A stretch of 64,000 nucleotides of DNA. Origin: Sulfitobacter undariae (lineage in GTDB: Bacteria; Pseudomonadota; Alphaproteobacteria; Rhodobacterales; Rhodobacteraceae). This document shows positions 10,744 to 20,324 of the stretch, in pieces (positions within the stretch are counted from its first letter, which is position 1; each line of letters starts with the position of its first letter). The translations under genes were made by a program, and so were the position numbers. The stretch spans positions 140,933 to 204,932 of the forward strand of contig NZ_JACIEI010000005.1 of the NCBI RefSeq assembly GCF_014196805.1. The letters are read 5' to 3'. Below the pieces are notes generated by a model. That model saw only the letters and a program-made list of their open reading frames with translations. It searched no databases and had not been told where the DNA came from.

Positions 10744-12330
10744 ATGGCTGATCTATACCCTGTAAAACGCGCCCTTCTTTCAGTTTCCGACAAGACCGGA
10801 TTGGTCGATTTCGGCAAGGCGCTGAGCGCTGCCGGTGTTGAGCTACTGTCCACTGGCGGAACAGCCAAGGCACTCCGCGAGGCTGGCCTGACGGTCAAAG
10901 ACGTATCCGAGGTGACAGGCTTTCCCGAGATGATGGATGGCCGCGTCAAGACATTGCACCCTGTTGTGCATGGTGGCTTGCTGGCGTTGCGCGACAATGC
11001 GGGGCATGTGGCGTCGATGGATGAACATGGCATCGGCGGGATCGATCTGGTTGTTGTGAACCTCTATCCGTTTGAAGAAACCGTTGCCAAAGGCGCGGAA
11101 TATGACGAGGTGATCGAGAATATCGACATCGGTGGCCCCGCGATGATCCGCTCAGCCGCGAAAAACCATGGCTTTGTTAGTGTGATTGTCGATGTCGAAG
11201 ACTACGCGCCGTATATTGCCGAGCTGGAGGCCAACGATGGTCAGACCACCTATGCACTGCGCCAACGTCTTGCCCAAACAGCATATGCGCGCACTGCGGC
11301 CTACGATACGGCAGTCAGCACATGGATGGCAGAGGCCGTGGGCGGCACGCCGCGCCGCCGCACTTTTGGCGGTACGTTGACGCAAACATTGCGTTACGGC
11401 GAAAACCCGCATCAGTCGGCAGCGTTTTACAGCGATGGCAGCAGCCGCGCTGGGGTGGCTACGGCCAAACAGCATCAGGGCAAAGAACTGTCTTACAACA
11501 ACATTAACGACACTGACGCAGCGTTTGAACTGGTGTCGGAGTTTGATCCGACCAACGGCCCTGCCGTTGCGATCATCAAACACGCCAACCCTTGTGGCGT
11601 AGCGACAGGCAAAACAATGGCCGAAGCCTATGCGCGTGCCTTTGATTGTGATCGTACTTCTGCCTTTGGCGGTATCATCGCGCTGAACCAAACGCTGGAT
11701 GCTGCCACAGCCGAAGCGATTTCTGGCATCTTTACCGAAGTTGTCATTGCACCCGACGCAGATGCCGATGCGATTGAAATTTTCGCAGCCAAGAAAAACC
11801 TGCGTTTGCTGACCACAGGTGGTCTGGCAGATACCAGCATTGCGCGTCTTGCCCCGCGTCAGGTGTCAGGGGGCTGGTTGGTTCAGGATCGTGATATCGG
11901 CAAGATCAGCATGGATGACTTGAAGGTTGTGACCAAACGCCAACCTACAGACCAAGAAATGAGCGATATGCTGTTTGCGTGGACTGTTGCCAAACATGTT
12001 AAATCGAATGCGATCATCTACGTTAAAGATGGTGCAACCGTTGGTGTGGGCGCAGGCCAGATGAGCCGCGTTGACAGCACGCGCATTGCCGCACGCAAAG
12101 CACAAGATATGGCCGAGGCCATGGGGCTTCCTGCGCCACTTACGCAAGGATCAGTTGTGGCGTCTGACGCGTTCTTCCCCTTTGCTGACGGTTTGGTTAC
12201 AGCAGCCGAAGCAGGCGCAACCGCGCTGATCCAGCCCGGCGGTTCTATGCGTGACGAAGAAGTGATCGCCGCCGCCAATGACGCAGGGCTAGCGATGGTG
12301 TTTACTGGTATGCGTCATTTCCGGCACTAA
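10744..12330 (+). CDS. purH: bifunctional AICAR formyltransferase / IMP cyclohydrolase
   Basis: PurH performs the last two steps of IMP synthesis. At 528 residues it has the normal length. The N-terminal MGS-like cyclohydrolase domain is visible ([37 protein letters not shown]). The C-terminal formyltransferase domain carries [24 protein letters not shown] and RTSAFGG. The start at 10744 has AAAGGAG upstream. The lspA gene follows by 17 bases, suggesting one transcript. Confidence 0.98.
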   Translation: MADLYPVKRALLSVSDKTGLVDFGKALSAAGVELLSTGGTAKALREAGLTVKDVSEVTGFPEMMDGRVKTLHPVVHGGLLALRDNAGHVASMDEHGIGGIDLVVVNLYPFEETVAKGAEYDEVIENIDIGGPAMIRSAAKNHGFVSVIVDVEDYAPYIAELEANDGQTTYALRQRLAQTAYARTAAYDTAVSTWMAEAVGGTPRRRTFGGTLTQTLRYGENPHQSAAFYSDGSSRAGVATAKQHQGKELSYNNINDTDAAFELVSEFDPTNGPAVAIIKHANPCGVATGKTMAEAYARAFDCDRTSAFGGIIALNQTLDAATAEAISGIFTEVVIAPDADADAIEIFAAKKNLRLLTTGGLADTSIARLAPRQVSGGWLVQDRDIGKISMDDLKVVTKRQPTDQEMSDMLFAWTVAKHVKSNAIIYVKDGATVGVGAGQMSRVDSTRIAARKAQDMAEAMGLPAPLTQGSVVASDAFFPFADGLVTAAEAGATALIQPGGSMRDEEVIAAANDAGLAMVFTGMRHFRH

Positions 12331-12347
12331 ATGAGGGGGCGGTCAGT

Positions 12348-12860
12348 ATGCGGATAATTTTATGGGCAGGATTGGCAGCTTTGGCTGTCGATCAGATTTG
12401 CAAATATGTGGTGATCCACATGATGGAGCTTGCACGCATCCGCAGTATTGACGTGTTGCCTCCGCTGCTGAACTTCCGCTATGGTGAAAATCGCGGGATA
12501 AATTTCGGTCTATTTGGCGGGGGCTCAGAGGCGAGCCGGATTATTTTAAGCACGCTGGCGGTATTGCTCTGCATCGCTATTCTGTGGTGGGCGCGTAAAA
12601 ATGCGCAAACCACATTGGCAAAAATCAGTGCAGGTTTTTTGATCGGCGGCGCGCTGGCCAATGTGCTGGATCGTCTACTTTACGGCTATGTTCTTGATTT
12701 CCTTAATGTGTCTTGCTGCGGCATCAACAATCCCTTTGTGTTTAACACCGCCGATATCTTTATATTTGCGGGCGCTTTAGGGTTGGTTATCTTTGCCGAA
12801 GACGGGCGCGGCGGGGCCAAGGCCAAAGGTGGTAAAAAGCCTCGTAAGCCGATAGTGTAA
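12348..12860 (+). CDS. lspA: lipoprotein signal peptidase (signal peptidase II)
   Basis: LspA is an inner-membrane aspartyl protease that cleaves prolipoproteins before the lipidated cysteine. The 170-residue protein has four membrane segments. The catalytic aspartates lie in GALANVLDRLLYG and FNTADIFIF, and the N-terminal DQICKYV region is typical. A putative lipoprotein is encoded directly downstream, a plausible substrate. Confidence 0.95.
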   Translation: MRIILWAGLAALAVDQICKYVVIHMMELARIRSIDVLPPLLNFRYGENRGINFGLFGGGSEASRIILSTLAVLLCIAILWWARKNAQTTLAKISAGFLIGGALANVLDRLLYGYVLDFLNVSCCGINNPFVFNTADIFIFAGALGLVIFAEDGRGGAKAKGGKKPRKPIV

Positions 12861-12863
12861 AAA

Positions 12864-12886
12864 GCTGGGTGACATTGCCACCCAGC
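12864..12886 (+). repeat. intercistronic hairpin after lspA
   Basis: An 8-bp perfect stem, GCTGGGTG pairing with CACCCAGC around a 7-base loop, lies between lspA and the lipoprotein gene. There is no T run, so it is more likely an mRNA-stabilising or attenuating hairpin than a terminator. Confidence 0.5.
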
Positions 12887-12925
12887 CTGCGATATTGAGA
12901 GACAGTGGCGGTCTGGAGGCCTTTG

Positions 12926-13429
12926 ATGCGTAAAATTGCTTTGTTGTTTGTACTGCCTGTAATTGTTGCGGGATGTGCCAACGTGGGCCTGCGTGATTTG
13001 CGCAGTAACTCCAAGGGTCCTGATGAATTCGGCATTCAGCCTGTGAATACACTTGCTGAACCAGCAAACTACCGCGACCTGCCCACGCCGACGCCCGGTG
13101 GTTCAAACCGCGCGGATCGCTCGGCACTTGCTGAGGGCGCAAAAGCATTCGGTGGCAGCCTTGGAAACCCAGATGGGCCTGTGCCGGCGGCTGATGGCGC
13201 GCTGGTGCAACATGCCAGTCGCTTGGGCGTGAGCGCGAACATCCGCGAAACCTTGGCGCAGACCGATGCAGACTTCCGACGCCGCAAGCAGCGTTTGACG
13301 CAATTCCGTATTGTGCCAGTTGACCGCTACAATCAGGCTTACCGTAAGGAAGCACTGGATGCTCAGGCGGAGAAAAGCCGTTGGCAACGTGCAGGGGCAC
13401 GTACACCCTCTGCGCCCCCAGCAAACTAA
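12926..13429 (+). CDS. putative lipoprotein (DUF3035-type)
   Basis: This is a 167-residue protein with a lipoprotein signal peptide: a charged start, hydrophobic LLFVLPVIV, then a lipobox AGC with Cys at about residue 18. The mature part is Pro/Gly-rich early (NYRDLPTPTPGG) and ends in a basic, Gln-rich helical stretch. It resembles the DUF3035 lipoproteins found beside lspA and M16 peptidases in this clade. The function is unknown. The ATG at 12926 follows GGAGG. Confidence 0.82.
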   Translation: MRKIALLFVLPVIVAGCANVGLRDLRSNSKGPDEFGIQPVNTLAEPANYRDLPTPTPGGSNRADRSALAEGAKAFGGSLGNPDGPVPAADGALVQHASRLGVSANIRETLAQTDADFRRRKQRLTQFRIVPVDRYNQAYRKEALDAQAEKSRWQRAGARTPSAPPAN

Positions 13430-13534
13430 TAGCATTACATATCTGTGATTTTACCGACCGCGGCTTGATCCTGCGTGCGGGTTGCGTACCTATGTACGCA
13501 AAGCCCCTTTGGCTGACCGAAAAGGACTACCCTG

Positions 13535-14890
13535 ATGATGCGATACGCCCGAACTGCCCTGTTATCCGCTGCGCTTATGCCCGCTGTGGCATTTGCCCAG
13601 ACCAGCCCAGAGTCCAGCGGCAAGGTAACGGACTTTGTACTGGATAACGGCATGCAGGTCGTCGTTGTCGAAGACCACCGTGCCCCTGTTGTGCAGCATA
13701 TGCTGTGGTATCGCGCCGGATCAGCGGATGAACCGAAAGGCTCATCTGGGGTGGCGCATTTTCTGGAGCATCTCCTGTTCAAGGCGACTGACAAACTGGA
13801 AGCGGGTGAGCTGTCAGCAACGGTTGCGGCGAATGGTGGGCGCGATAACGCTTTCACCAGCTACGATTACACCGCGTATTTCCAGCGTATTGCATCGGAT
13901 CGTCTGGAACTGATGATGACAATGGAAGCAGACCGGATGAAGAATATCCGCCTGACGCCAGAAAACATCGCGACCGAGCGCAAAGTGGTCATAGAAGAGC
14001 GCAACCAGCGCACAGAAAACAACCCGCAAGCCTTGTTTGGGGAGCAGATCAGCGCCGCACAATATCTCAATCATCGCTATGGCACGCCTGTCATTGGCTG
14101 GATGCATGAGATGGAAGAGTTGGACTTGGAGGATGCGCTGTCGTTCTACGAGACGTATTATTCGCCCAACAACACTGTGCTGGTTGTATCAGGTGACGTG
14201 ACCCCAGACGAAGTCCGAGCCCTAGCTGAAAAATACTATGGCCCCATCCCCGCTAACCCCGAATTGCCCGAGCGCTTGCGTACCGAAGAACCACGCCAGA
14301 ACGCAGAGCGGCGGGTGATCTTTCGCGATGCCCGCGTCGCACAGCCGTATATCTCGCGCAGCTACCTTGTGCCGGAGCGCGACAGCGGGGCGCAGGAAAC
14401 AGCCGCCGCGCTGACGATCCTGAGCGAAATTTTGGGAGGCGGTACAACATCTTTCCTCACTGAAAAACTGCAATTTGATACGCAGGTCGCCACCTATTCT
14501 GCCACTGGCTATTCGGGTGTGTCGCTGGATGACACAACTTTCCGTATCATCATGGTGCCTGCTGATGGCGTGAGCCTTGAAGAAGGCGAAGCCGCTTTGG
14601 ATCAGGCCTTGGCTGAGTTCACGAAAAAGGGCGTTGATGCAGAGCAGTTGGAGCGGATCAAACTGCAAATCCGTGCGTCAGAAATCTATGCGCAAGACAA
14701 CGTCGATGGCATCGCCAACCGCTATGGCAGCGCGTTGACATCCGGTTTGACGATTGAGGATGTTCAGGCATGGCCTGACATTCTAGACGCAGTCACTGCC
14801 GAAGACATCATGCAGGCCGCAACACTCTTGCGCCGCGAAGCATCTGTGACGGGGTGGTTGATGCGCCCTGAGCAAGGAGAAGCCCAATGA
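13535..14890 (+). CDS. M16 zinc peptidase, catalytic subunit
   Basis: The 451-residue M16 (pitrilysin-type) peptidase has a signal peptide (ALLSAALMPAVAFAQ), so it is probably periplasmic. The inverted zinc motif H75-F-L-E78-H79 is intact, and the downstream acidic ligand region TERKVVIEERNQ is present. Two M16 homologous halves are recognisable. It overlaps the next gene by ATGA, and that gene encodes the non-catalytic partner; such pairs form heterodimers. AAAGGA lies 8 bases from the ATG at 13535; the next codon is also ATG. A short perfect hairpin (13482-13501) lies in the leader. Confidence 0.93.
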   Translation: MMRYARTALLSAALMPAVAFAQTSPESSGKVTDFVLDNGMQVVVVEDHRAPVVQHMLWYRAGSADEPKGSSGVAHFLEHLLFKATDKLEAGELSATVAANGGRDNAFTSYDYTAYFQRIASDRLELMMTMEADRMKNIRLTPENIATERKVVIEERNQRTENNPQALFGEQISAAQYLNHRYGTPVIGWMHEMEELDLEDALSFYETYYSPNNTVLVVSGDVTPDEVRALAEKYYGPIPANPELPERLRTEEPRQNAERRVIFRDARVAQPYISRSYLVPERDSGAQETAAALTILSEILGGGTTSFLTEKLQFDTQVATYSATGYSGVSLDDTTFRIIMVPADGVSLEEGEAALDQALAEFTKKGVDAEQLERIKLQIRASEIYAQDNVDGIANRYGSALTSGLTIEDVQAWPDILDAVTAEDIMQAATLLRREASVTGWLMRPEQGEAQ

Positions 14891-16197
14891 TCCGTTTCGC
14901 AACTGCCCTGTTTGTCGGGGCCGCCGCTGCACTACCTGCCTATGCAGAAGTTGATATCCAGACAGTCACGTCCCCGGGAGGGATAGACGCCTGGCTGGTC
15001 GAAGAACACTCCTTGCCTTTTGTTGCAATCGAGATCGCGTTCACAGGTGGCACATCGTTGGATGTGGATGGTAAGCGCGGCGCGGTGAATCTGATGACGG
15101 GATTACTGGAGGAAGGTTCAGGCAATCTGGATGCGCGTGGCTTTGCGCGTGCGAAAGAAGCGCTGGCCAGCAGCTTTGGTTTCAGCGCGGGACCGGATCA
15201 ATTGACAATTTCAGCGCGTTTTTTGACCGAGAACTTTGACGAATCTGTCGCGTTGCTGCGCGATGCGATGCAAAAACCCCGTTTTGATGATGGCGATATC
15301 GAGAGGGTGCGCGCGCAAGTTTTGTCGAATCTGGCCTTTGATGCAAAAGACCCCAATGACATTGCTAGCAAGACATTTGCGACCATGGCCTATGGCGAAC
15401 ATCCTTACGGCACAGTTGAGGCGGGCACCCCCGAAAGCCTTGCGGCGCTGACCCGTGATGATTTGCTGGAGGCGCACAGAAACGTGTTGGTACGTGACCG
15501 TGTGCTGGTTGGCGCAGTCGGGGATATCACGCCCGAGCAGCTTGGTGCACTGCTGGATGCCGTGATGGGCGACCTGCCGCAAAGCGGGGCTATGATGCCG
15601 CCGAAGATAGAGCCGCAGATCAAGGGTGGCACTACGGTGGTTGAGTTCGACACCCCGCAATCCGTGGCTCTCTTTGGTCAGCGCGGCATTGCGGTGGATG
15701 ACGATGACTATTTCGCGGCTGTTCTGCTTAACCAAATTCTGGGGGGTGGCTCGTTTGAGAGCCGCCTGATGCAAGAAGTCCGTGAGAAACGTGGCCTGAC
15801 CTACGGCGTCTATTCTTACCTGTCCTCCCGCAATTTGGCGAACGCCTATATGGGGTCTGTCAGTTCTGCCAATGACCGCATCGGCGAGGCGATTGAGGTG
15901 ATCCGTGAGCAATGGCGTTTAGCAGCCCAAGACGGCGTGACCGAGAAGGAATTGCAGGATGCAAAAACCTATCTGACGGGCGCCTACCCGCTGCGGTTTG
16001 ATGGGAATAGCACGATTGCGGGTATTCTGGTCGGGATGCAGTTGATCGGGCTGGATGCGGATTACATCAAAACCCGCAATGAACGTGTGGAAAGCGTGAC
16101 ACTGGAGGACGTGAAACGCGTTGCAGGTGAGTTAATGGAACCTGATGCGTTACATTTTGTGGTTGTGGGCAAACCTGAAGGGGTTGTGTCCGAGTAA
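14887..16197 (+). CDS. M16 family protein, non-catalytic partner
   Basis: This 436-residue M16-fold protein has a signal peptide (MIRFATALFVGAAAALPAYA). The zinc motif expected after GAVNL is absent: the stretch reads LMTGLLEEGSG and has no HxxEH. The C-terminal substrate-binding REKRGLTYGVYSY, which completes the active site in heterodimeric M16 proteases, is conserved. Translational overlap with the upstream catalytic subunit supports a one-to-one complex that digests peptides in the periplasm. Confidence 0.92.
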   Translation: MIRFATALFVGAAAALPAYAEVDIQTVTSPGGIDAWLVEEHSLPFVAIEIAFTGGTSLDVDGKRGAVNLMTGLLEEGSGNLDARGFARAKEALASSFGFSAGPDQLTISARFLTENFDESVALLRDAMQKPRFDDGDIERVRAQVLSNLAFDAKDPNDIASKTFATMAYGEHPYGTVEAGTPESLAALTRDDLLEAHRNVLVRDRVLVGAVGDITPEQLGALLDAVMGDLPQSGAMMPPKIEPQIKGGTTVVEFDTPQSVALFGQRGIAVDDDDYFAAVLLNQILGGGSFESRLMQEVREKRGLTYGVYSYLSSRNLANAYMGSVSSANDRIGEAIEVIREQWRLAAQDGVTEKELQDAKTYLTGAYPLRFDGNSTIAGILVGMQLIGLDADYIKTRNERVESVTLEDVKRVAGELMEPDALHFVVVGKPEGVVSE

Positions 16198-16205
16198 ACG
16201 GCTGT

Positions 16206-16232
16206 CGATCTGCCCTACTTTGGGGCAGATCG
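16206..16232 (+). terminator. hairpin after the M16 pair
   Basis: A 10-bp perfect stem (CGATCTGCCC pairing with GGGCAGATCG) lies just past the stop codon and before the convergent ALDH gene. The following sequence has only a short mixed T-rich stretch, so termination efficiency is uncertain. Confidence 0.5.
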
Positions 16233-16260
16233 TTAATCTATCGGTAAGCCTAGTCGGGCG

Positions 16261-18597
16261 TCACTCTCCGTAGGGAACCCAGATGTTTTTGACTTCGGTT
16301 GACTGGGTGAGGAAGGTCTTCGCGTCCGGTTTTGCCCAATCTATCGCTTGGCCGTTTTGAACCCATGTGCGTTTAAGATTGCTGGCAGATCCCTGTTCAA
16401 TCACCTTGTCCAACTCGGGGGCGCTAAAGCTCCAGACCGCGTCGATATCCATATGACGGGCCATGGCATCTGCGACGTCATTGTGGGGGCCTGTCAGGAT
16501 ATTGACGACACCCGCAGGGACATCCGAAGTTTCAAGTATTTGCGCAAAATCCGTAGCGGCGAGCGGGAAAGGCTCGGAGGCGCTGAGGATCACGCGGTTG
16601 CCCATGGCAATGGCAGGGGCCATCACTGCGACCAGCCCAAGCAGGGGACTTGTTGCTGAGCAAAGTGCCCCGATCACCCCAACGGGTTCTTTCATGGCCA
16701 GAGCCACACCGCGGATGGGAACGCCATGTACTTGGCCATCGTATTTATCGGCCCATGCCGCATAGGTGAAAAGGCTCTGCACTGCGGCTTCGACCTCTTT
16801 TGCCCCTGATTTCCCACCTTGTAGGGCGTCTAGGCTATGGGCGAACTCTTCACCGCGCACGGCTAGGTTTTCAGCGATGAAATAGAGGATTTGGGCGCGC
16901 AGATGGCCTGTGGTTTTGCTCCAGCCTTTGGCGGCATGGGCCGCTTCAACAGCGTTGCGTATATCTTTGCGGGATGCCTGAGGCGCGTGGCCCAGCAAGG
17001 TGCCGTTCTTGGCATAGACGGGCGTAGAGTAACCGCTGTCGGGCCGTGCCTGTTTGCCCCCGATATAGAGTTTCGCCGTGCGGTCAATTGCACCGCTTGG
17101 CGTACCAGAGCCTGACATTGCTTCTACAGATTTTAGTGGCTTGGGTTTGGATTTGGGTTTTGTATAGGCCGCAAGCCCCTCCCAGCCGCCTTCACGCCCA
17201 AAGCCGCTTTCGCGCACGCCGCCAAAACCTGCGGCCGCGTCCATCATATTGGTGCCGTTGATCCAGACAATGCCCGCCGCCAGCTTGGGCGCGATATCCA
17301 GCGCAAGGTTGATGTTCTCGCTCCAGACCGTTGCGGCAAGGCCGTAGCGGGTGTTGTTGGCGATGCTCACGGCTTCTTCCGCAGTGCGGAAAGTGGTCGA
17401 GACCAACACGGGACCAAAGATTTCTTCCTGCATCAAGGTATCGGCGGGATAAAGGCCAGTGATTAGGGTCGGCGGATAAAAGCTGCCTTCATAGGGCATC
17501 TCACAGGCGGCGACATGGGTGCTGCCTGCGGTATTGGCGGCAACTTTTGCTGTGATCATCTCCAATTGTTTGGGGTCAACGATCGCGCCGACATCGATGC
17601 TTTTGTCGAGCGGAGAACCAACACGCAGTTTATCCATACGCGCGCGTAGTTTTGCATAAAACAGGTCGGCAACGGGCTCATGCACCAGCAACCGTGACCC
17701 AGCGCAGCAGACCTGACCTTGGTTGAACCAGATCGCATCAACCAAGCCTTCAACGGCGGAATCCAGATCAGCGTCGTCAAACACGATGTAGGGGGATTTG
17801 CCGCCCAGCTCCAATGTCAGGGCTTTGCCACTGCCTGCTGTCGCCTCGCGGATGCGGCGGCCAACGGCGGTTGAACCAGTGAAAGCGACCTTGTCCACAT
17901 CCGCGTTGACGATCATTTCACCGACGGTGCCATCGCCCGTGACGATGTTTACCACGCCTTTTGGTACGCCAGCTTGGCCACAGATATCGGCAAACAGCAG
18001 CGCGGTCAGCGATGTATATTCCGCTGGTTTCAGCACCACAGTATTGCCCATCGCCAGCGCTGGCGCGACTTTCCATGCCAGCATGAGCAGCGGGAAGTTC
18101 CACGGGATCACCTGACCGCACACGCCAAGGGCGGCGGCATCGGGCAGTTCGCTTTCCATCAGTTGGGCCATGCCCGCGTGATAATAAAAATGCCGCTGGG
18201 CCAGCGGGATGTCGATGTCACGGGCTTCGCGGATGGGCTTGCCGTTGCCCAGCGTTTCCAAAACCGCAAAGAGGCGGCTGTGTTTTTGCAAAAGCCGGGC
18301 CAGCGCATAAAGCACCTTTGCGCGGGCGTGTCCGCCTGCGGCTTCCCACTTTGGTTGGGCCGTGCGGGCGGCTTTGACGGCGGCATCCACATCGGTTTGG
18401 GTGCCTTGGCTGATCTGCGCAAGGATCTCGCCATTGGCGGGATTGCGGCTCTCGAACAGGCCGGCAGGCGGTGTCATTTCACCGTTAATGAAATGGCCAA
18501 AGCGGCTGCCTTGATCCACAATCCAAGCCAGCGCTTCGGCGGCGGATTCAGGGGCAGTCCCATAATCCATGGTCTCAAAAATATCGGAAACGGTCAT
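16261..18597 (-). CDS. aldehyde dehydrogenase family protein with two ALDH-like domains
   Basis: The 778-residue protein begins with a complete ALDH (about 1-490). It has the cofactor site PWNFPLLM, FTGSTAVGRRI, the general-base region LELGGKSPYIV and the catalytic cysteine in FNQGQVCCAGS. A second, shorter ALDH-like segment (about 510-778) has KLYIGGKQARPDSGY, a cofactor-like SATSPLLGLV and NILTGP, but no catalytic cysteine motif; it looks degenerate. The stop-to-start distance to the upstream deoC is 15 bases. A role oxidising the acetaldehyde (or a related aldehyde) released by DeoC is therefore likely. GAGG lies 8 bases before the ATG. Confidence 0.9.
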   Translation of the reverse strand: MTVSDIFETMDYGTAPESAAEALAWIVDQGSRFGHFINGEMTPPAGLFESRNPANGEILAQISQGTQTDVDAAVKAARTAQPKWEAAGGHARAKVLYALARLLQKHSRLFAVLETLGNGKPIREARDIDIPLAQRHFYYHAGMAQLMESELPDAAALGVCGQVIPWNFPLLMLAWKVAPALAMGNTVVLKPAEYTSLTALLFADICGQAGVPKGVVNIVTGDGTVGEMIVNADVDKVAFTGSTAVGRRIREATAGSGKALTLELGGKSPYIVFDDADLDSAVEGLVDAIWFNQGQVCCAGSRLLVHEPVADLFYAKLRARMDKLRVGSPLDKSIDVGAIVDPKQLEMITAKVAANTAGSTHVAACEMPYEGSFYPPTLITGLYPADTLMQEEIFGPVLVSTTFRTAEEAVSIANNTRYGLAATVWSENINLALDIAPKLAAGIVWINGTNMMDAAAGFGGVRESGFGREGGWEGLAAYTKPKSKPKPLKSVEAMSGSGTPSGAIDRTAKLYIGGKQARPDSGYSTPVYAKNGTLLGHAPQASRKDIRNAVEAAHAAKGWSKTTGHLRAQILYFIAENLAVRGEEFAHSLDALQGGKSGAKEVEAAVQSLFTYAAWADKYDGQVHGVPIRGVALAMKEPVGVIGALCSATSPLLGLVAVMAPAIAMGNRVILSASEPFPLAATDFAQILETSDVPAGVVNILTGPHNDVADAMARHMDIDAVWSFSAPELDKVIEQGSASNLKRTWVQNGQAIDWAKPDAKTFLTQSTEVKNIWVPYGE

Positions 18598-18612
18598 ATC
18601 TGGGCCTCTGGA

Positions 18613-19614
18613 TCAGGATGTAGGATGGCGGTAGGCGGCGGAATAATTGCCGCTAACGTGATGTTCTAACTGGCGCTCAATATCGTTTAGCAACGAGGAC
18701 GCGCCAAAGCGGAACAGGTCGGGTTGCAACCAGCGATCGCCCAGTTCCTCTTTGATCAGCGCCAAATAGGTGATCGCGTCTTTGGCTTTGGATATCCCGC
18801 CTGCGGGTTTATAGCCCACGCGGTAGCCTGTGCGGTCATAGAAATCACGGATGGCGCGGATCATCACCAAGGTCACTGGCAGGGTCGCGTTAACGCTTTC
18901 TTTGCCTGTTGATGTCTTGATGAAATCAGCACCAGCCATCATGCACACAAGGCTGGCACGGGCCACATTGCGTAGGCTGCCAAGCTCGCCCGTGGCGAGG
19001 ATCGCTTTGACGTGGGCATCGCCACAAGCGGCGCGGAATATGCGCATTTCATCATAGAGCGCCTGCCAGTTGCCTTCCAGTACATGGCGACGGGAAATGA
19101 CGATGTCGATCTCGGCGGCACCTGCTGCCACGCTTTGCTCGATCTCGGCGATGCGCAGGGGCAGGGGGGAGAGGCCCGCAGGAAAGCCCGTAGATACCGC
19201 TGCAACAGGGATGCCCGTCCCGCGCAAGGCGTCAACGGCGGGGGCGATCATTTCGTGGTACACGCAGACCGCGCCGGTGGTGATGGGTGGCATGCCAAGT
19301 GCGTCTAGCACAGATGCGGCAACGGGTTGGCGTGCTTTGGCGCACAGGCGGCCCACGCGACGGGCTGTATCATCGCCTGACAGGGTGGTGAGATCAATGC
19401 AGGTTACCGCCTTGAGCAGCCAAGCCGCCTGATGCGCCTTTTTAACTGAGCGCCGCGCGGGCAATGACGCTGCGCGGCGCTCAATTGCAGAGGTGTTGGC
19501 CTGCGCGCTCAGCACCCAATTCAAATCAAGAGGCATGCCCGCATTGCGCGGTTCTGTGACTTGAGGGAGCTGTGTCGCCGCAACGGCGGCAGTGGAATAT
19601 GTGTCGACGGACAT
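18613..19614 (-). CDS. deoC: deoxyribose-phosphate aldolase
   Basis: DeoC splits 2-deoxyribose-5-phosphate into glyceraldehyde-3-phosphate and acetaldehyde in deoxynucleoside catabolism. The 333-residue protein has the class I aldolase core, with the Schiff-base lysine in GADFIKTSTGK. A second active-site region lies at YKPAGGISKAKDA. It carries about 70 extra N-terminal residues compared with short bacterial DeoC, a form also seen in Proteobacteria. The start at 19614 has AAAGGTG upstream; the frame continues to 19653 but that start has no site. It is followed by the ALDH gene in one operon. Confidence 0.94.
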   Translation of the reverse strand: MSVDTYSTAAVAATQLPQVTEPRNAGMPLDLNWVLSAQANTSAIERRAASLPARRSVKKAHQAAWLLKAVTCIDLTTLSGDDTARRVGRLCAKARQPVAASVLDALGMPPITTGAVCVYHEMIAPAVDALRGTGIPVAAVSTGFPAGLSPLPLRIAEIEQSVAAGAAEIDIVISRRHVLEGNWQALYDEMRIFRAACGDAHVKAILATGELGSLRNVARASLVCMMAGADFIKTSTGKESVNATLPVTLVMIRAIRDFYDRTGYRVGYKPAGGISKAKDAITYLALIKEELGDRWLQPDLFRFGASSLLNDIERQLEHHVSGNYSAAYRHPTS

Positions 19615-19696
19615 GGCGGCACCTTTCGGAAAATTACCCCCGCAAGGTCGCATGCCAGTCCGTTATATTGCAAGCTGTAAGGCGGTGGATGACGGG

Positions 19697-20056
19697 TTAG
19701 CTGCCGCGATAGGTGGAATAGCCAAACGGCGACAGTAACAGCGGTACATGATAATGCGCATCCGCGTCCGAAATGCCAAAGCGTAGCGGGATAACGTCTA
19801 AAAAGCGGGGTGTCTCGGGCGCGGTGCCAATGCTGTTCAGATAGGCGCCTGCTTCAAACACCAGCTCGTAGGTGCCTGTTTGAAACTCGGTCACGGGTAG
19901 AATGGGGCTATCTGTGCGACCATCCGCATTGGTGCGCATCTGGGCGCATTGCGTGCGCACCTCGCCTTCAAGGCGGTAAAGGGTGATTTGCATGTCAGCA
20001 GCGGGGAGGCCCAATGCCGTGTCGAGAACGTGAGTTGTAAGGTAACCAGTGGACAT
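19697..20056 (-). CDS. uraH: 5-hydroxyisourate hydrolase (transthyretin-like)
   Basis: HIUase opens 5-hydroxyisourate, the product of urate oxidation, to OHCU. The 119-residue protein has the N-terminal [11 protein letters not shown] with its active-site histidine, the central [15 protein letters not shown] and the diagnostic C-terminal YRGS. GGAG lies 7 bases before the ATG. It is transcribed away from the rest of the purine cluster but belongs to the same pathway; OHCU decarboxylase is the C-terminal half of the protein encoded at 22206. Confidence 0.95.
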   Translation of the reverse strand: MSTGYLTTHVLDTALGLPAADMQITLYRLEGEVRTQCAQMRTNADGRTDSPILPVTEFQTGTYELVFEAGAYLNSIGTAPETPRFLDVIPLRFGISDADAHYHVPLLLSPFGYSTYRGS

Positions 20057-20180
20057 TGTTTTACTCCGGTTCGGGTTATGGCGACGAAGTGCAGCAGAAG
20101 GTGGCCTGCGTTTTCTACGTCACGTTGTATCGGGCGGGTGTCATGACCCTAGACATCGCCCTGATTCGAAAAATAATCAA

Positions 20181-20236
20181 AGTGATTCGCCAAAACGCTG
20201 ATTTTGGCCGTTTTTTGTTTTGACGAGCGAATCACT
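20181..20236. repeat. nested inverted repeats in the uraH / rhodanese intergenic region
   Basis: A perfect 10-bp inverted repeat (AGTGATTCGC at 20181-20190 and GCGAATCACT at 20227-20236) is separated by 36 bases. Inside lies a small CCAAAA/TTTTGG hairpin followed by the T-rich CCGTTTTTTGTTTT. It is between divergent genes. It could be an operator pair or the end of a small transcript read to the right. Confidence 0.55.
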
Positions 20237-20324
20237 CTCAGCCTATATCTAGGGCCGTAAGCTCCGGTGCACCAATTTTGTGGCAACAAAATCTATATTT
20301 GGTAGTCGGAGGCGGGGGAAAGTA

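Noticed and set aside
13482..13501. Short perfect hairpin (8 bp) before the M16 gene as a riboswitch
   Set aside because: It is a lone small stem without the conserved core of any riboswitch I know and without a terminator or RBS-sequestering alternative.
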